DNA from: Paenibacillus_S sp043945595
GTDB taxonomy: Bacteria > Bacillota > Bacilli > Paenibacillales > NBRC-103111
Direction: 5' to 3'
Length of the DNA: 64,000 bases
Assembly (NCBI RefSeq): GCF_043945595.1
Contig: NZ_JBIFNP010000001.1
Coordinates: forward strand, 4,960,001 to 5,024,000
The notes under the pieces were generated by a model. The model saw only the letters and a list, made by a program, of their open reading frames with translations, made no database searches and was not told the DNA's origin. The translations under genes and the position numbers were made by a program. This document shows, one piece after another, positions 27,135-36,848 of this stretch; within the stretch, counting starts at the first letter, position 1, and every line of letters begins with the position of its first letter.

Positions 27135-27983
27135 TTATCCAACCAGCAGCGCATATAAAGCGGCGCTGACGGCTCCGCCGAACAATGAGCTGAGCATGTT
27201 CACCGTGTCATTGTTCATGAACGCCAGTCCTCGGGTACGGACAGCCGCCGCATCGCAATGGCGGCTCTTCTCGAGCTCCCGGCCGCAAACCGGACAGCGG
27301 TACATGACTTGAAGCACGGCTCCAAGCCAGGAATCCGCTAAAGAGCCGAGCAGCCCACCGAGGCCGCCCAGCAGCAGCAAAATGCCTAAAGCGGCGGCTC
27401 CCCCACCGCCGGGAACGCTTGCTGCGGCTGCCTCCGGCAGCAGGCTGCCGCCGCTGAGCGCCCAGCCCGAGGCTCCGATGAGCAGCCCTCCGGCTGCGGA
27501 TGCGGCCAGCCCGAGGCGGGTGACGCCGCCCGACGTGCCGGCGGGCACCCGCCGGCCGCTGACGATCGAGCGGGGCTGGGATCTGCTCAGCCCGCCGATT
27601 TCCGTCGCCCACGTATCGGCATTCACCGTGGCCATAACGCCGATAAACCCGGCCCACCACAGCGGGTGCGGCCAGAAGACATGCCCGAGGCACATGATAA
27701 CGCCGAGGCCTCCGTTAGCTATGACTTGCCCGGCATCGCGGCGTCCCGTTTTGGCATAATTCGCTTCTACCGCCGCCTTCTGCCGGTGCTTCCATTTGGA
27801 CAGCAGGGTCGAAGTGATAAAGAACACCAGCAGCGTGCCGAACCAGGCAAGGCTTCCCGTTGCATACAGCAGTGTTCCCACGACGAAGGCCGCAGCGAAG
27901 CCGGAGCCGGATAACGATCTTTTCTTATAGGCCGCGCCCGCCACGATCAGGCTGCAGAGCGCGCCAATGAACCAGTCCAGCAT
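27135..27983 (-). CDS. DUF92 family membrane protein
   Basis: 282-residue polytopic membrane protein of DUF92, a family that includes archaeal and plant VTE6/phytyl-phosphate kinase relatives. Motifs: SGSGFAAAFVVGTLLYA, QVIANGGLG, VNADTWATEIGGLS and TSGGVTRLG, conserved cytidylyl/kinase-like loops. Before the last helix lies a CPVC ... C zinc-ribbon-like insertion (YRCPVCGRELEKSRHC). ATG 27983 has GAGGAG 6 nt upstream. Bacterial function unknown; a polyprenol or lipid phosphate role is only inference. Confidence 0.85.
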   Translation of the reverse strand: MLDWFIGALCSLIVAGAAYKKRSLSGSGFAAAFVVGTLLYATGSLAWFGTLLVFFITSTLLSKWKHRQKAAVEANYAKTGRRDAGQVIANGGLGVIMCLGHVFWPHPLWWAGFIGVMATVNADTWATEIGGLSRSQPRSIVSGRRVPAGTSGGVTRLGLAASAAGGLLIGASGWALSGGSLLPEAAAASVPGGGGAAALGILLLLGGLGGLLGSLADSWLGAVLQVMYRCPVCGRELEKSRHCDAAAVRTRGLAFMNNDTVNMLSSLFGGAVSAALYALLVG

Positions 27984-28079
27984 AGGCTTCTCCTCAAACA
28001 AATGATTTACAGACTATAGACATTATAATATGATTTGCGTAGATGGAAAAATGAACCGGGCTTTGAGGAGGCTATTTCT

Positions 28080-29249
28080 ATGTCGGACGGCGAAATACTC
28101 GGAACTGCAAGAACGGCAAAAGAACCCGAGCCGCATGAAATGCTCCGCATTATTTTTGACTATGCCGCCAAAATCGCCAATGAGCGCCGCCTGAACCATT
28201 TACTAATGCTGATGGCCGATATGGGACGCGAGATGGTTGTGGCTGACCGCTGCACCGTATGGCTGGCAGACTGGCCCCGCAGCGAGCTGTACTCCGCCGC
28301 AGCCCATGGCGTTCCTCTGCTGCGAATGCCTATGCAGGCGGGACTCGCCGGCCATTGCGTGACGACGGGGAAGGCGATTTTTATAGATGACGCTTATCGG
28401 AACGAGGAGTTCAAAGAAGTACTGGAGAACGGCGCGATCGCCATGGACCGGAAAACCGGATACCGCACCAAATCCCTGATGGTCATTCCTTTTCGCAACA
28501 ATGACGGGGAAATTACAGGCGTCTATCAAGCGATCAACAAATTGACCGACGAAGAGCATTTTTCGAAAAAAGATATGGATTACTTGACGCTCGCCGCTTC
28601 CTACGCCGGAAAAGCGCTGGAGTCCGCCCTGCTGTCCCATGAAATCGAGGAAACGCAGAAGGAGCTTATTTTTACAATCGGGAAAATCGGCGAAAGCCGT
28701 TCCAAGGAAACCGGCAACCATGTGAAGCGCGTAGCGGAATATTCTTATATTCTCGCTTTGGGCCTCGGGCTGCCGCAGAAGGAAGCGGAGCTGCTGAAGA
28801 TCGCTTCTCCTATGCACGATATCGGCAAGGTGGCCATTCCCGATGAAGTGCTCAACAAGCCGGGCAAGCTGAACGAGGCCGAATTCGATTTGATGAAAAC
28901 CCATGCGGCTATCGGCTACGGCCTCTTGAACAAATCGAACCGTGAAATATTGAAAGCGGCCGCAATCGTCGCCCATCAGCATCATGAGAGATGGAACGGC
29001 CAGGGGTATCCGCAAGGGCTGAAGGGCGAAGACATTCACATCTTCGGGCGCATCACAGCTCTAGCGGACGTTTTCGATGCGCTAGGCAGCGACAGAGTGT
29101 ACAAGAAAGCGTGGCCGCTCGAGCCGATCATCGCGCTAATCCGGGAGGAACGGGGCCGTCACTTTGACCCTCAGATTGTGGACGTATTTTTAAGTGAGCT
29201 CCCGAAGCTGCTGGAAATCCGGAAGCAGTACTCCGACGATGTGCTGTAA
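28080..29249 (+). CDS. GAF-HD-GYP domain protein, predicted c-di-GMP phosphodiesterase
   Basis: 389 residues. GAF sensor (about 25-180: LNHLLMLMADMGREMVVADR ... GLAGHCVTTGKAIFIDDAY) followed by HD-GYP (about 195-385). The HD motif MHDIGKVAIPDEVLNKPGKL and the GYP motif HHERWNGQGYPQGLKG are intact, so it should hydrolyse c-di-GMP or a related dinucleotide; the GAF domain would sense a ligand or redox state. GAGGAGG lies 8 nt before ATG 28080; codons upstream of this are not needed. Monocistronic. Confidence 0.9.
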   Translation: MSDGEILGTARTAKEPEPHEMLRIIFDYAAKIANERRLNHLLMLMADMGREMVVADRCTVWLADWPRSELYSAAAHGVPLLRMPMQAGLAGHCVTTGKAIFIDDAYRNEEFKEVLENGAIAMDRKTGYRTKSLMVIPFRNNDGEITGVYQAINKLTDEEHFSKKDMDYLTLAASYAGKALESALLSHEIEETQKELIFTIGKIGESRSKETGNHVKRVAEYSYILALGLGLPQKEAELLKIASPMHDIGKVAIPDEVLNKPGKLNEAEFDLMKTHAAIGYGLLNKSNREILKAAAIVAHQHHERWNGQGYPQGLKGEDIHIFGRITALADVFDALGSDRVYKKAWPLEPIIALIREERGRHFDPQIVDVFLSELPKLLEIRKQYSDDVL

Positions 29250-29275
29250 GTACGCAATTGGCATGAAAAGCAAAC

Positions 29276-29304
29276 GGAGCACCCGCCATACGGCAGGGTG
29301 CTCC
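29276..29304. terminator. bidirectional terminator
   Basis: GGAGCACCCGCC / GGCAGGGTGCTCC between convergent genes. Confidence 0.8.
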
Positions 29305-29311
29305 TTGCGTA

Positions 29312-29941
29312 TTAATCCTGGATGCTCACGGTGAAAGCGCCGAAGCTTTCTTCTCCCCACAACAGCTCGAGCCGGTCGCCGGTTTGAACGGCAGCTACGC
29401 CGGCCGGCGTTCCGGTATAGATGATATCTCCTGCGCCCAGGCCGTAATGCTCCGCTATGTAGTCTATGATCACCTGCAGATTGAAAATCATATCGTTGAT
29501 ATTGCCCCGCTGTACTTCCTCACCGTTCTTGCGGAGCGCAAACTCGGTTTGCTTCGCCGCATTAAAGCCCGGAAACGGACGAAATTCCGAGCAGGGAGCC
29601 GAATTCAGAAAGCCTTTGGCCGGCAGCCAAGGCTGCCCCTTTTTCTTAATGACGGACTGCACGTCGCGCAGCGTGAAATCGATGCCGAGAGCCATTTGGT
29701 CAACCAGCTGGTCAACGGTTTTACCGGGAGCGTAATCGTCGCCCAGATGAAGAACGAGCTCCGCTTCGTAATGAATTTCCCCTTTGCCCCCAGGCAGCGC
29801 GATCGTCTGATCCTGCAGCGCAACGAATGCGTGCGTCGGCTTGATGAAAATCATCGGCTCCTCCGGAATATCGTTACCGAGCTCGGCTGCATGCAGCCCG
29901 TAGTTGCGTCCTACACAATAAATGTTGCGAATCGATGCCAT
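29312..29941 (-). CDS. fumarylacetoacetate hydrolase family protein
   Basis: 209-residue FAH-fold enzyme. Metal ligands lie in IHYEAELVLHLGDD (E-x-E) and GIDFTLRDVQ (Asp); KGFLNSAPCSEF and GDIIYTGTPAGVA are the family's other conserved loops. Similar to YcgM/YisK-type acylpyruvases or oxaloacetate decarboxylases. ATG 29941 (MASIRNIYCVGRNYG) has GGGAGGA 9 nt upstream; the upstream open frame is not used. Exact substrate unclear. Confidence 0.87.
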   Translation of the reverse strand: MASIRNIYCVGRNYGLHAAELGNDIPEEPMIFIKPTHAFVALQDQTIALPGGKGEIHYEAELVLHLGDDYAPGKTVDQLVDQMALGIDFTLRDVQSVIKKKGQPWLPAKGFLNSAPCSEFRPFPGFNAAKQTEFALRKNGEEVQRGNINDMIFNLQVIIDYIAEHYGLGAGDIIYTGTPAGVAAVQTGDRLELLWGEESFGAFTVSIQD

Positions 29942-30021
29942 CAGCCAACATCCTCCCTCTCGTCTCCCCATAAAATCCTAACGGGTTATGCCCCAAATTA
30001 TAAGCCATAGGCCTGTAAATC

Positions 30022-30861
30022 TCAATCTTTATATTTCATGTATTGCAATCGGAAACCGCTAGGTGAAACACCGTTCATCCGCTTAAATGACTTGCTGAAA
30101 TGGTATTCCTCCAAGTATCCGCATACTTTGGCGATCTCCTTGATGGTCAGGCTGGAATACATCAAATAATGCCGCGCATGCTCATTGCGGATATGGCTGT
30201 GGTAATGCTTCGGGCTCATCCCTACAGCTTGACGGAACCTTTTGCGCAAATAGGAAACGGAAATGCCGAACTGCTCCGCCAGCTCGTGAATCGTAAAATC
30301 GGAATCGTAGGAGGTCTCCAAATACTGCTTCACCCGCTCCAGCGCCAAAGCCAGACCCGCCGATTCCGCCCCGGCGCCCGTCTCCGTTCCCGATGGTACG
30401 TGCAGCTTGTGCAGCAGCGTCAGCAGCTTGGCCTGCGTCAGCAAAGCTCCGCCTTGGACGCCGGGAACCCAGCTGCGGTACATGTCGCGAAACAGCAGTC
30501 CGAGCTCCTTGCTTTGATCCGGGCTGAAAGCCCTCAGAAAAGGCAGCTCCAGCTGGGTTACTGGAGCGACAGCCGTCCAGCCCTCATCATATCCGACCTC
30601 CGCGCAGTCAAACAAAATCATCGTCATTTGCAGCGGGTACTGCTCGTCCGAGCACATGTCCATTTGCAGGCCAGGTCTCATATACGCCAGCATTCCCCCT
30701 TGTACCGGATGTCCCTGGTCGGTATAAAAGGTGCCTTTGCCTTCATGAATCCAGTAAAAGGTGTGCTCACCGGTATTGTTCCGTTTATCCCTCCAGCCGG
30801 GGGCCGTCCGCTTGTCCAGCACCCAGCGTATGTGCAGATGAAGCCTGTTGATATCGTACAT
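30022..30861 (-). CDS. AraC family transcriptional regulator
   Basis: 279 residues. N-terminal cupin-like sugar sensor (HTFYWIHEGKGTFYTDQG) and C-terminal double helix-turn-helix (FTIHELAEQFGISVSYLRKR, KEIAKVCGYLEEYHFSKSFK). ATG 30861 (MYDINRLHLHIR) has AAAGG 10 nt upstream. It is divergent from the GH2 gene at 31036, so it most likely controls that gene in response to a glucuronide or galactoside (inference from position). Confidence 0.87.
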   Translation of the reverse strand: MYDINRLHLHIRWVLDKRTAPGWRDKRNNTGEHTFYWIHEGKGTFYTDQGHPVQGGMLAYMRPGLQMDMCSDEQYPLQMTMILFDCAEVGYDEGWTAVAPVTQLELPFLRAFSPDQSKELGLLFRDMYRSWVPGVQGGALLTQAKLLTLLHKLHVPSGTETGAGAESAGLALALERVKQYLETSYDSDFTIHELAEQFGISVSYLRKRFRQAVGMSPKHYHSHIRNEHARHYLMYSSLTIKEIAKVCGYLEEYHFSKSFKRMNGVSPSGFRLQYMKYKD

Positions 30862-31035
30862 GTTCACCATGCCTTTCTTCGCGGCCGTGTACAATCACTA
30901 TACGCCCATAGAAGCGTTTTATACAAGCTTCAAGCTTCTTTTCTCCATTCTCGCCGCCCGGCATCAGTGATAAAATTTGCATAGATTCTAAGGAAATACC
31001 TAACAATGAACAGCTTATTGCAGGAGGAATAACAT

Positions 31036-32759
31036 ATGATCAGAACTTTTGCCGAGCATCGAATTCGCCAAACCCGGGAGCTTGGCGGCCAATGGGATTT
31101 TATTACCGATCCGGGTAATATCGGCGGACAGGAGCAGTGGTACAAGCAGTTTCCCGTCCCCCAAACGAACGTCTTCGTTCCCGCTTGCTGGAACAATGAA
31201 TTCGGCTTATACGACTATGAAGGGGTCGCCTGGTACCGGACAACGTTCGAGCTTGCGCAGCCGGAGCATTTGCGGCTTATTTTCCATGCAGTGCTGGGAC
31301 ATGCGGATGTGTATTTGGACGGAACGCATCTCGGCTACCATTACGGCGGCTACTCGCCTTTTGAATTTATCGTATCCCGGGCGGCGGCAGGCACGCATGA
31401 GCTGATTGTGCGTACCGACAGCACCTTGACCCGGCAGACGATCCCGATCGACCTCGTCGATTGGTTTCATTACGGCGGCATCATGCGTCCGGTGGAGCTC
31501 CAGTATCTCCCGGACATCTTCATCGACAAGCTCCGGGTCGACTACACGTTAAACGACGCGCGGAGTCATGCGGACGTTAACGTCACCGTCCGGCTGCGCT
31601 CGCTCGGCGATGCGGATCGCAGCGTGCCGCTGAATCTGCAGGCGGACGGGCAGGTCTTCCACCAGGAGACGCTGACCGTTCCTGCGGGACAGACGGTGAC
31701 GGCGGAGGTGCGCCAGACATGGACGGACGTCCGCCTATGGCAGCCTGGGCAAGCAGAGCTGTACCTGATCGGCGCCGTCACAGACACAGATGACCGATAC
31801 GACCGGATCGGCTTCCGGCATATCGAAGTGAAGGAGCGCCGCATCTGCATAAACGGCGAGCCGCTTTATTTGCAGGGGGTGAACCGTCACGAGGAGCATC
31901 CGGAGTGGGGATTTGCTTTTCCACCGAAGCTGATGAAGAAGGATCTGGACCTGATCAAGGAGCTTGGGTGCAACACGGTCCGCGGGCCCACTACCCGCAA
32001 AGCCCTTATTGGATCGATCTGCTGGATGAGCACGGCATCGTGTACTGGAGCGAAATCCCCATGTGGGGCGCCCATATGCCGAAGGAAGTCACCACCGACG
32101 CCCTCTTCCGCCAGCGGGCGATGCAGATGATCGATGAAATGATCGAACGCGACATCCATCATCCGAGCATCGTCTTCTGGTCGGTTCATAATGAAATCGA
32201 TACGACCTGCCAGGAAGCATTGGATCTGACGCTCCCAATGGTTGAGCTGGTACGCGGCAAGGACAGCTCGCGATTGGTGACCTATGCCACCATGCATCCT
32301 TTAAAAGACGTGCTGCTGCCGTTGTTCGACGTCATCGGCATCAACAAATACCACGGCTGGTACGAGGGCAAAGTAGAAGGCTTCCAGGAGATGCTGAAGC
32401 AGTTTCACGCCTATGCGGAATCCGTCGGAGCCGGCGACAAGCCGATTCTCATGACCGAATTCGGCGCAGCGGGCATTTACGGGGATACCGGCTGGGAGCC
32501 GCGCTTATTCAGCGAGGATTACCAGGCGCATGTCCTGACGGAAGCGCTGCGAATCTTCCGCAGCGATCCGAAAATCGGAGGCACGTACATTTGGCAGTTC
32601 GCCGATGTGCGCGCCGATCTGCAAAGCCAGCGGAACAGCTTCCGCGACCGGGCAAGAAGCTTTAACAACAAAGGCCTGCTTAACGAGTACCGCAAGCCGA
32701 AACAGGCTTACCGCGTCGTGCGGGACATTTATAAATCGGGCGCGCCTGAGAAAGGGTAA
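31036..32759 (+). CDS. glycoside hydrolase family 2 beta-glucuronidase/galactosidase (one frameshift)
   Basis: GH2 retaining glycosidase of about 574 residues. Sugar-binding domain (GGQWDFITDPGN ... PACWNNEFGLYDYEGVAWYR), immunoglobulin-like domain, then TIM barrel with GVNRHEEHPEWG, acid/base region WSVHNEID and nucleophile region MTEFGAAG. The layout is closer to UidA-type beta-glucuronidase than to LacZ. The frame breaks at 31984-31986: one base is missing in CGCGGGCCCAC (TVRG then HYPQSPYW). AGGAGG upstream of ATG. Divergent AraC regulator; no dedicated transporter adjacent. Confidence 0.87.
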
Positions 32760-32830
32760 GCAATAAACGATAAATGGTAACCAATAAACCATAAACGTTA
32801 AACGGGTTCAAGATGGCCTCTGGGAAGCTG

Positions 32831-32900
32831 AAAGGGACAGCCATAAGCGTTCTCCTCCTTTAAGAAAGGAGAGACGCCTCCGGCTGTCCCTTTTGATTTT
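32831..32900. terminator. bidirectional terminator
   Basis: Long stem AAAGGGACAGCC ... CTCCT / AGGAG ... GGCTGTCCCTTTT between convergent GH2 and capA genes. Confidence 0.85.
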
Positions 32901-32936
32901 ATGGAAAAGAAAGGCTGTGCTTGCTGCCTCTCCCTC

Positions 32937-34436
32937 TTAAGGCTCGGTCTTTTTCTTCGTCTGAGTCGTTGACGTGGATTTGGCAGACGACGAGGATGCG
33001 CTTCCTTCCTTCTTCGTCCCCGAAGCCGGCGTGCTCTTGGTGGCCGCTCCATTAGTCGAGGCGCCGCTCTTGGCACCGCCTTCGGAGGTAACTCCGCTCG
33101 TCTTCTTGGTCTCTGCCGCCTTCTTCACCACAGGAGGGGCAGGCGCTTTCGCCTTCTCCTCCTGAATCACTTTGCCGTCCGTGTCCACACGGGCATTGAT
33201 CGAAATGCGCCCCATCTTATCGAACAGCTTCGCGCCATCCTCTTCCGTCATTTTTACCGGCTGCGCCCACTTGGTCAAGATCGGAACCATCTGCAGATCG
33301 CATGTCCGCTCTTTCGTGCATTCCGCATTGAGAATCATGCTGTCCCATGTATTGGCGTCTTCGTTCGTTGTAAAAATAAAATTGCCCAAGCTGTAGGCTA
33401 TCCATTTGCCCTTATACTGCTCGAAGCCTTGAACGACGTGCGGATGGCTGGCAACGACCAGGTCCGCTCCCTGATCGATATATTGATGGGCCAGCTCGGT
33501 TTGTTCCTTGACCGGGCTGTCTTGTCTTTCCACTCCCCAGTGGGCGAAGACGACGACAAGGTCGGCTTGCTCCCGCGCTTCGGCAATCGCTTTTAACGCC
33601 TGATCGGGCACGTAGGTTCCCGCAACGCCAGGCTTATTCACCGTGGCAAACCAGGACGTATCGGGAACGACGCGGCTGAAGCCGAAAAAAGCGATCTTCA
33701 CGCCGTTATGCTCCATAATCACCGGCTTGAAGGCCTCCTCGAAATTGCGTCCCATCCCAACCCGCTTCAGCCCCGCATTATCCAAGCTGTCCAGCGTATC
33801 CAAAAGTCCGGTTTCCCCGTAATCCATAATATGGTTGTTCGCCCCGGTGACCAGATCAATGCCGGCCGCTTGAAGAGCGGGCAGAGCTTCGGGAGAAGAG
33901 CGGTACACGTAATCCTTGGATTGCGCTTTCCCCTGTGCCGTCAGCGGCGTCTCCAGGTTCGCCATCGTAATATCCGCCTTCTTCAAATCGTCCGCTACGT
34001 ATTGATACGGGTATTCCCATCCGTTCTTCTTCAGCAAATCCTCCACCTTGCTGGCGAACATAATGTCGCCGATGAAAGAAAGCTTCACCGTTCCCGCTTT
34101 GCCGCCGCCCACGGACGGTGCAGGCAGCTGAGGTCCCTGGATTGCCGCCTCGCTCGGCGTTCCTCCGGTATCCTTCGTTTCCGCTGTATGTACATCTGCC
34201 GCCGGCGGGACCGCTGGTTGCGAGACTGTGCCGGCTGGCGGGCTGGCCGCTTGCTGCGATACCGTGCCCGCTTGCTGCTCCTCGGCCTGTTGAGGCGCGT
34301 CCTGACGGGACAGCCAATTCATCAAATAAGAGAAGGAAGCAATCGTCAGCAGGCTGAGCACACCTATAGTTATCCAAGTATTTCGCTTGTTCCGGTTGAC
34401 TTTGACCTTCTGATGCCTTTTTGATCGGGATTCTAT
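32937..34436 (-). CDS. CapA family protein (poly-gamma-glutamate/capsule synthesis type)
   Basis: Membrane-anchored CapA/PgsA-like metallophosphoesterase-fold protein, about 499 residues. Basic N-terminus (SRSKRHQKVKVNRNKR), one transmembrane helix, Gln/Ala/Pro-rich linker, then the CapA domain (FIGDIMFASKVEDLLKKNG; ITMANLETPLT; ANNHIMDYG; VVFAHWGVE; VVASHPHVVQGFE), ending in a Lys/Ser/Thr low-complexity tail. The first standard start is GTG 34361, but it lacks a ribosome site and cuts off the basic segment. AAAGGAG (34446-34452) is 9 nt before an in-frame ATA at 34436. I list that longer form with low certainty on the start. No pgsB/pgsC nearby. Confidence 0.82.
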   Translation of the reverse strand: MESRSKRHQKVKVNRNKRNTWITIGVLSLLTIASFSYLMNWLSRQDAPQQAEEQQAGTVSQQAASPPAGTVSQPAVPPAADVHTAETKDTGGTPSEAAIQGPQLPAPSVGGGKAGTVKLSFIGDIMFASKVEDLLKKNGWEYPYQYVADDLKKADITMANLETPLTAQGKAQSKDYVYRSSPEALPALQAAGIDLVTGANNHIMDYGETGLLDTLDSLDNAGLKRVGMGRNFEEAFKPVIMEHNGVKIAFFGFSRVVPDTSWFATVNKPGVAGTYVPDQALKAIAEAREQADLVVVFAHWGVERQDSPVKEQTELAHQYIDQGADLVVASHPHVVQGFEQYKGKWIAYSLGNFIFTTNEDANTWDSMILNAECTKERTCDLQMVPILTKWAQPVKMTEEDGAKLFDKMGRISINARVDTDGKVIQEEKAKAPAPPVVKKAAETKKTSGVTSEGGAKSGASTNGAATKSTPASGTKKEGSASSSSAKSTSTTQTKKKTEP

Positions 34437-35099
34437 GATGACCTACTCCTTTACCTGATTTGATCCAATTTGATGTCCTGACCTGCAGATTTCCTGGCAA
34501 AACAACCCTATTTTCGACTCTATTATATCAAAAGTTGTCGGACAGGTCATGAATCAATAGTGGCAAAAATAAAGGTTGCCAAACCCATCCAGTTTTTGAT
34601 ATGATTCTCCTCGTCTCTCATTTTACTCTACGCTACATCCTCTCAAAGCTGCCGCTTAACAACAGCTTCACTCTTATGTTACTCACCACATTTCAGCCGG
34701 ATTGAACCGCACCGCTGCCGTTACCAGCAGGTGCCGATGCGCTGCAGGAAACAATGCAGCAGTTTTGCATGCCGCCAGCCGCAGGAACCGCCACCAGCAG
34801 GATATCAGAACCACCCTATCGAATAAAATGGCCGCTACCGTACGGCTAAGCAGCGTAAACGCCAAGCATCAAACACCTGGCAGGACCGGACAACAGGCTC
34901 TGCTCGTTTTGTCGACCCTGCAGACGATAACTCCCTGTACGATCCTTCAGGCAGCTTTTTCACACCGATCTTCACCCGTACGTAAAGCGTCACACTCCGT
35001 CTCGCAGCTCTCTTCGCTGAATGACTGGCACCGGAGCATGGCGCCGCTTTGCTTGTCCTCGCCAGTACCCGCTGGCATAGAAAATTACAGGAGGTATCC
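34437..35099. other. intergenic region, about 660 nt
   Basis: Upstream of capA (minus) and of the ABC permease operon (plus). Apart from the ribosome sites at each end I see no gene, hairpin terminator or repeat. Open frames here have no ribosome site and unnatural composition. Confidence 0.5.
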
Positions 35100-35879
35100 A
35101 TGCTGTTTCCCGTATTAATTAAAAAAGCGTATCAACGCAACATGCAATACCGGGCTTCGCACATTATCAATACAGCCGCGAGCGCAGCCTTCGGTCTTAT
35201 TTACGTGTCGATTTGGAAAGGGATCGGCCAGCCGGCCGGCGGAGACGGCTACACGCTGGATAATGTCATCCACTACGTCGCTTTCAATCAGGTGTGCCTT
35301 TGGATCACCCTATTCATCACCAACGGCCTCGGCATCGAGCGCTCGGTACGTACCGGGCAAATCTCGCTCGACCTGATGCGCCCCGTCCATTTGTTTTATC
35401 ACCTGATGTGCCGGGAGTGGGGACAGATCGGATACCAGCTTCTCTACAAATCTTTGCCTATTTATATCCTTTATATTATAACGCTTCATCTGCCGGTCCC
35501 TACGAGCGCCGTCACCTGGCTCGGGACTGCCGCAGCGCTTACGATGGCGGCGTATATGAACATTTGCATCAATTATTTGATCGGCGTGACCGCTCTGTGG
35601 ACGACGGAATCGAATTGGCTGTTCTGGGTTCATAACGCCATATCTACCGTTTTGTCCGGCTTTCTCATTCCGGTGGATTGGCTGCCCGGCTGGCTCCAAA
35701 CCGTCAGCAGGCTTTCGTTCTATCCCTATATGCAGTATTTCCCTTCCAAAATTTATCTGGGGCTCACGCAGGCCTCAGCCGTATTATCCGTCTCGCTGCT
35801 GTGGTGCATTCTGCTCACCGCGCTCTGTCTTGCCGCTACGTCCGTCGTAAGAAAAAAACTGGAGGTGCAGGGCGGATGA
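35100..35879 (+). CDS. ABC-2 type transporter permease, first subunit
   Basis: 259 residues, six membrane segments, of the Paenibacillus/Bacillus ABC-2 (ABC2_membrane_6, formerly DUF990-like) group: N-terminal KKAYQRNMQYRASHIINT and loop GIERSVRTGQISLDLMRPV are typical. GGAGG lies 7 nt before ATG. It overlaps the next permease by the ATGA of its stop. It forms the membrane channel with that subunit and the ATPase encoded downstream. Substrate unknown; these exporters handle drugs or small secreted molecules. Confidence 0.86.
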   Translation: MLFPVLIKKAYQRNMQYRASHIINTAASAAFGLIYVSIWKGIGQPAGGDGYTLDNVIHYVAFNQVCLWITLFITNGLGIERSVRTGQISLDLMRPVHLFYHLMCREWGQIGYQLLYKSLPIYILYIITLHLPVPTSAVTWLGTAAALTMAAYMNICINYLIGVTALWTTESNWLFWVHNAISTVLSGFLIPVDWLPGWLQTVSRLSFYPYMQYFPSKIYLGLTQASAVLSVSLLWCILLTALCLAATSVVRKKLEVQGG

Positions 35880-36667
35880 ATACGATCCGGATGTACGCGC
35901 TGCTGGTCAAAGCCAGCGTCCGCAGCCGAATGCAGTACAAGTTCAATTTCTGGCTGTCCACCCTGCTCGCCGCGATCGTGAACCTCATGGATTTCCTGCT
36001 GATTTCCATTATTTTGTGGAAGTTCGGCAGCCTGAAGGGCTGGTCGCTTTATGAAATCGGTTACTTGTACGCGACAATCATGCTGTCCAAAGCCATATAC
36101 CGGAGCTTCGCCAGCGATGTGCACCATCTGGAAAAATATCTGGTTTCGGGCGATCTCGACCAGCTGCTCGTCCGTCCCGTTCCCCTGCTGCTTGCGCTCA
36201 TGTCGCAAAATTTCCGCATCATGTTCGGCGAATACATTCAAGGAGGGATCGTCCTGACGCTCAGTATGCAAGCGATGCTGCGGTCGGGACAGATCGACTG
36301 GTGGGCGATTCCGCAGACGATAGCCGTTATCGCGCTGGGCTCGGTCATTCTGTTCGCCATCGGGCTCGGCACCGCCACCTTCGGCTTCTGGATCACCCGG
36401 GTCAGCGATTTGCAGAACCTGACCGAGGATGCGGCGCGCACCGCCGTCCAGTATCCGCTGAGCCTTTATCCCGGATGGCTGCGCGGTATTCTGCTGACCC
36501 TGATTCCCGTTGGCATCGCCAACTACCTCCCTGCCCTTTATGTGCTGCGGGACGGCTTCGGCTGGTGGCTGCTGCCGGCTGTCGCATTGTTCGCGGCATG
36601 CTTCCTGGGTCTGATGCTGTTGTTCTGGAGGCTCGGAATGAGCCGGTATCAGAGCACAGGCAGCTAA
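35876..36667 (+). CDS. ABC-2 type transporter permease, second subunit
   Basis: 263 residues, six membrane segments. N-terminal LLVKASVRSRMQYKFNFWLS and VSGDLDQLLVRPVPLLLALM mirror the first permease, indicating a heterodimer from ancient duplication. Start ATG 35876 overlaps the previous stop by 4 nt (translational coupling), with GGAGGTG upstream. Confidence 0.86.
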   Translation: MNTIRMYALLVKASVRSRMQYKFNFWLSTLLAAIVNLMDFLLISIILWKFGSLKGWSLYEIGYLYATIMLSKAIYRSFASDVHHLEKYLVSGDLDQLLVRPVPLLLALMSQNFRIMFGEYIQGGIVLTLSMQAMLRSGQIDWWAIPQTIAVIALGSVILFAIGLGTATFGFWITRVSDLQNLTEDAARTAVQYPLSLYPGWLRGILLTLIPVGIANYLPALYVLRDGFGWWLLPAVALFAACFLGLMLLFWRLGMSRYQSTGS

Positions 36668-36848
36668 AGGCACAGACAGTTTAGGGCACGGACAGTGAAC
36701 GGCACAGTCGCGCGGGCTCGACAGGATCGACCGAATCGACTCGAAGCACATCTTTCAAGAAAAATGACAGCCATGCAGGCGGACGGCACAGCTGCAGCTC
36801 TTCCGGCTCATGCCCGCACGCCTGCATTCGGCAAAGGAGCGCAGCCAT

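Noticed and set aside
31900..32130. GH2 gene read as two separate genes
   Set aside because: The two halves are the N- and C-terminal parts of one GH2 enzyme joined by restoring a single base; neither half is complete alone.
32760..32815. AT-rich short repeats ATAAACGATAAATGG / CCATAAACGTTAAAC
   Set aside because: Loose similarity only, in a short gap between a stop codon and a terminator; nothing further supports an element.
34702..35118. 138-codon plus-strand frame in the intergenic region before the ABC operon
   Set aside because: No ribosome site, Ser/Arg/His-rich composition, and it overlaps the well-supported permease start.
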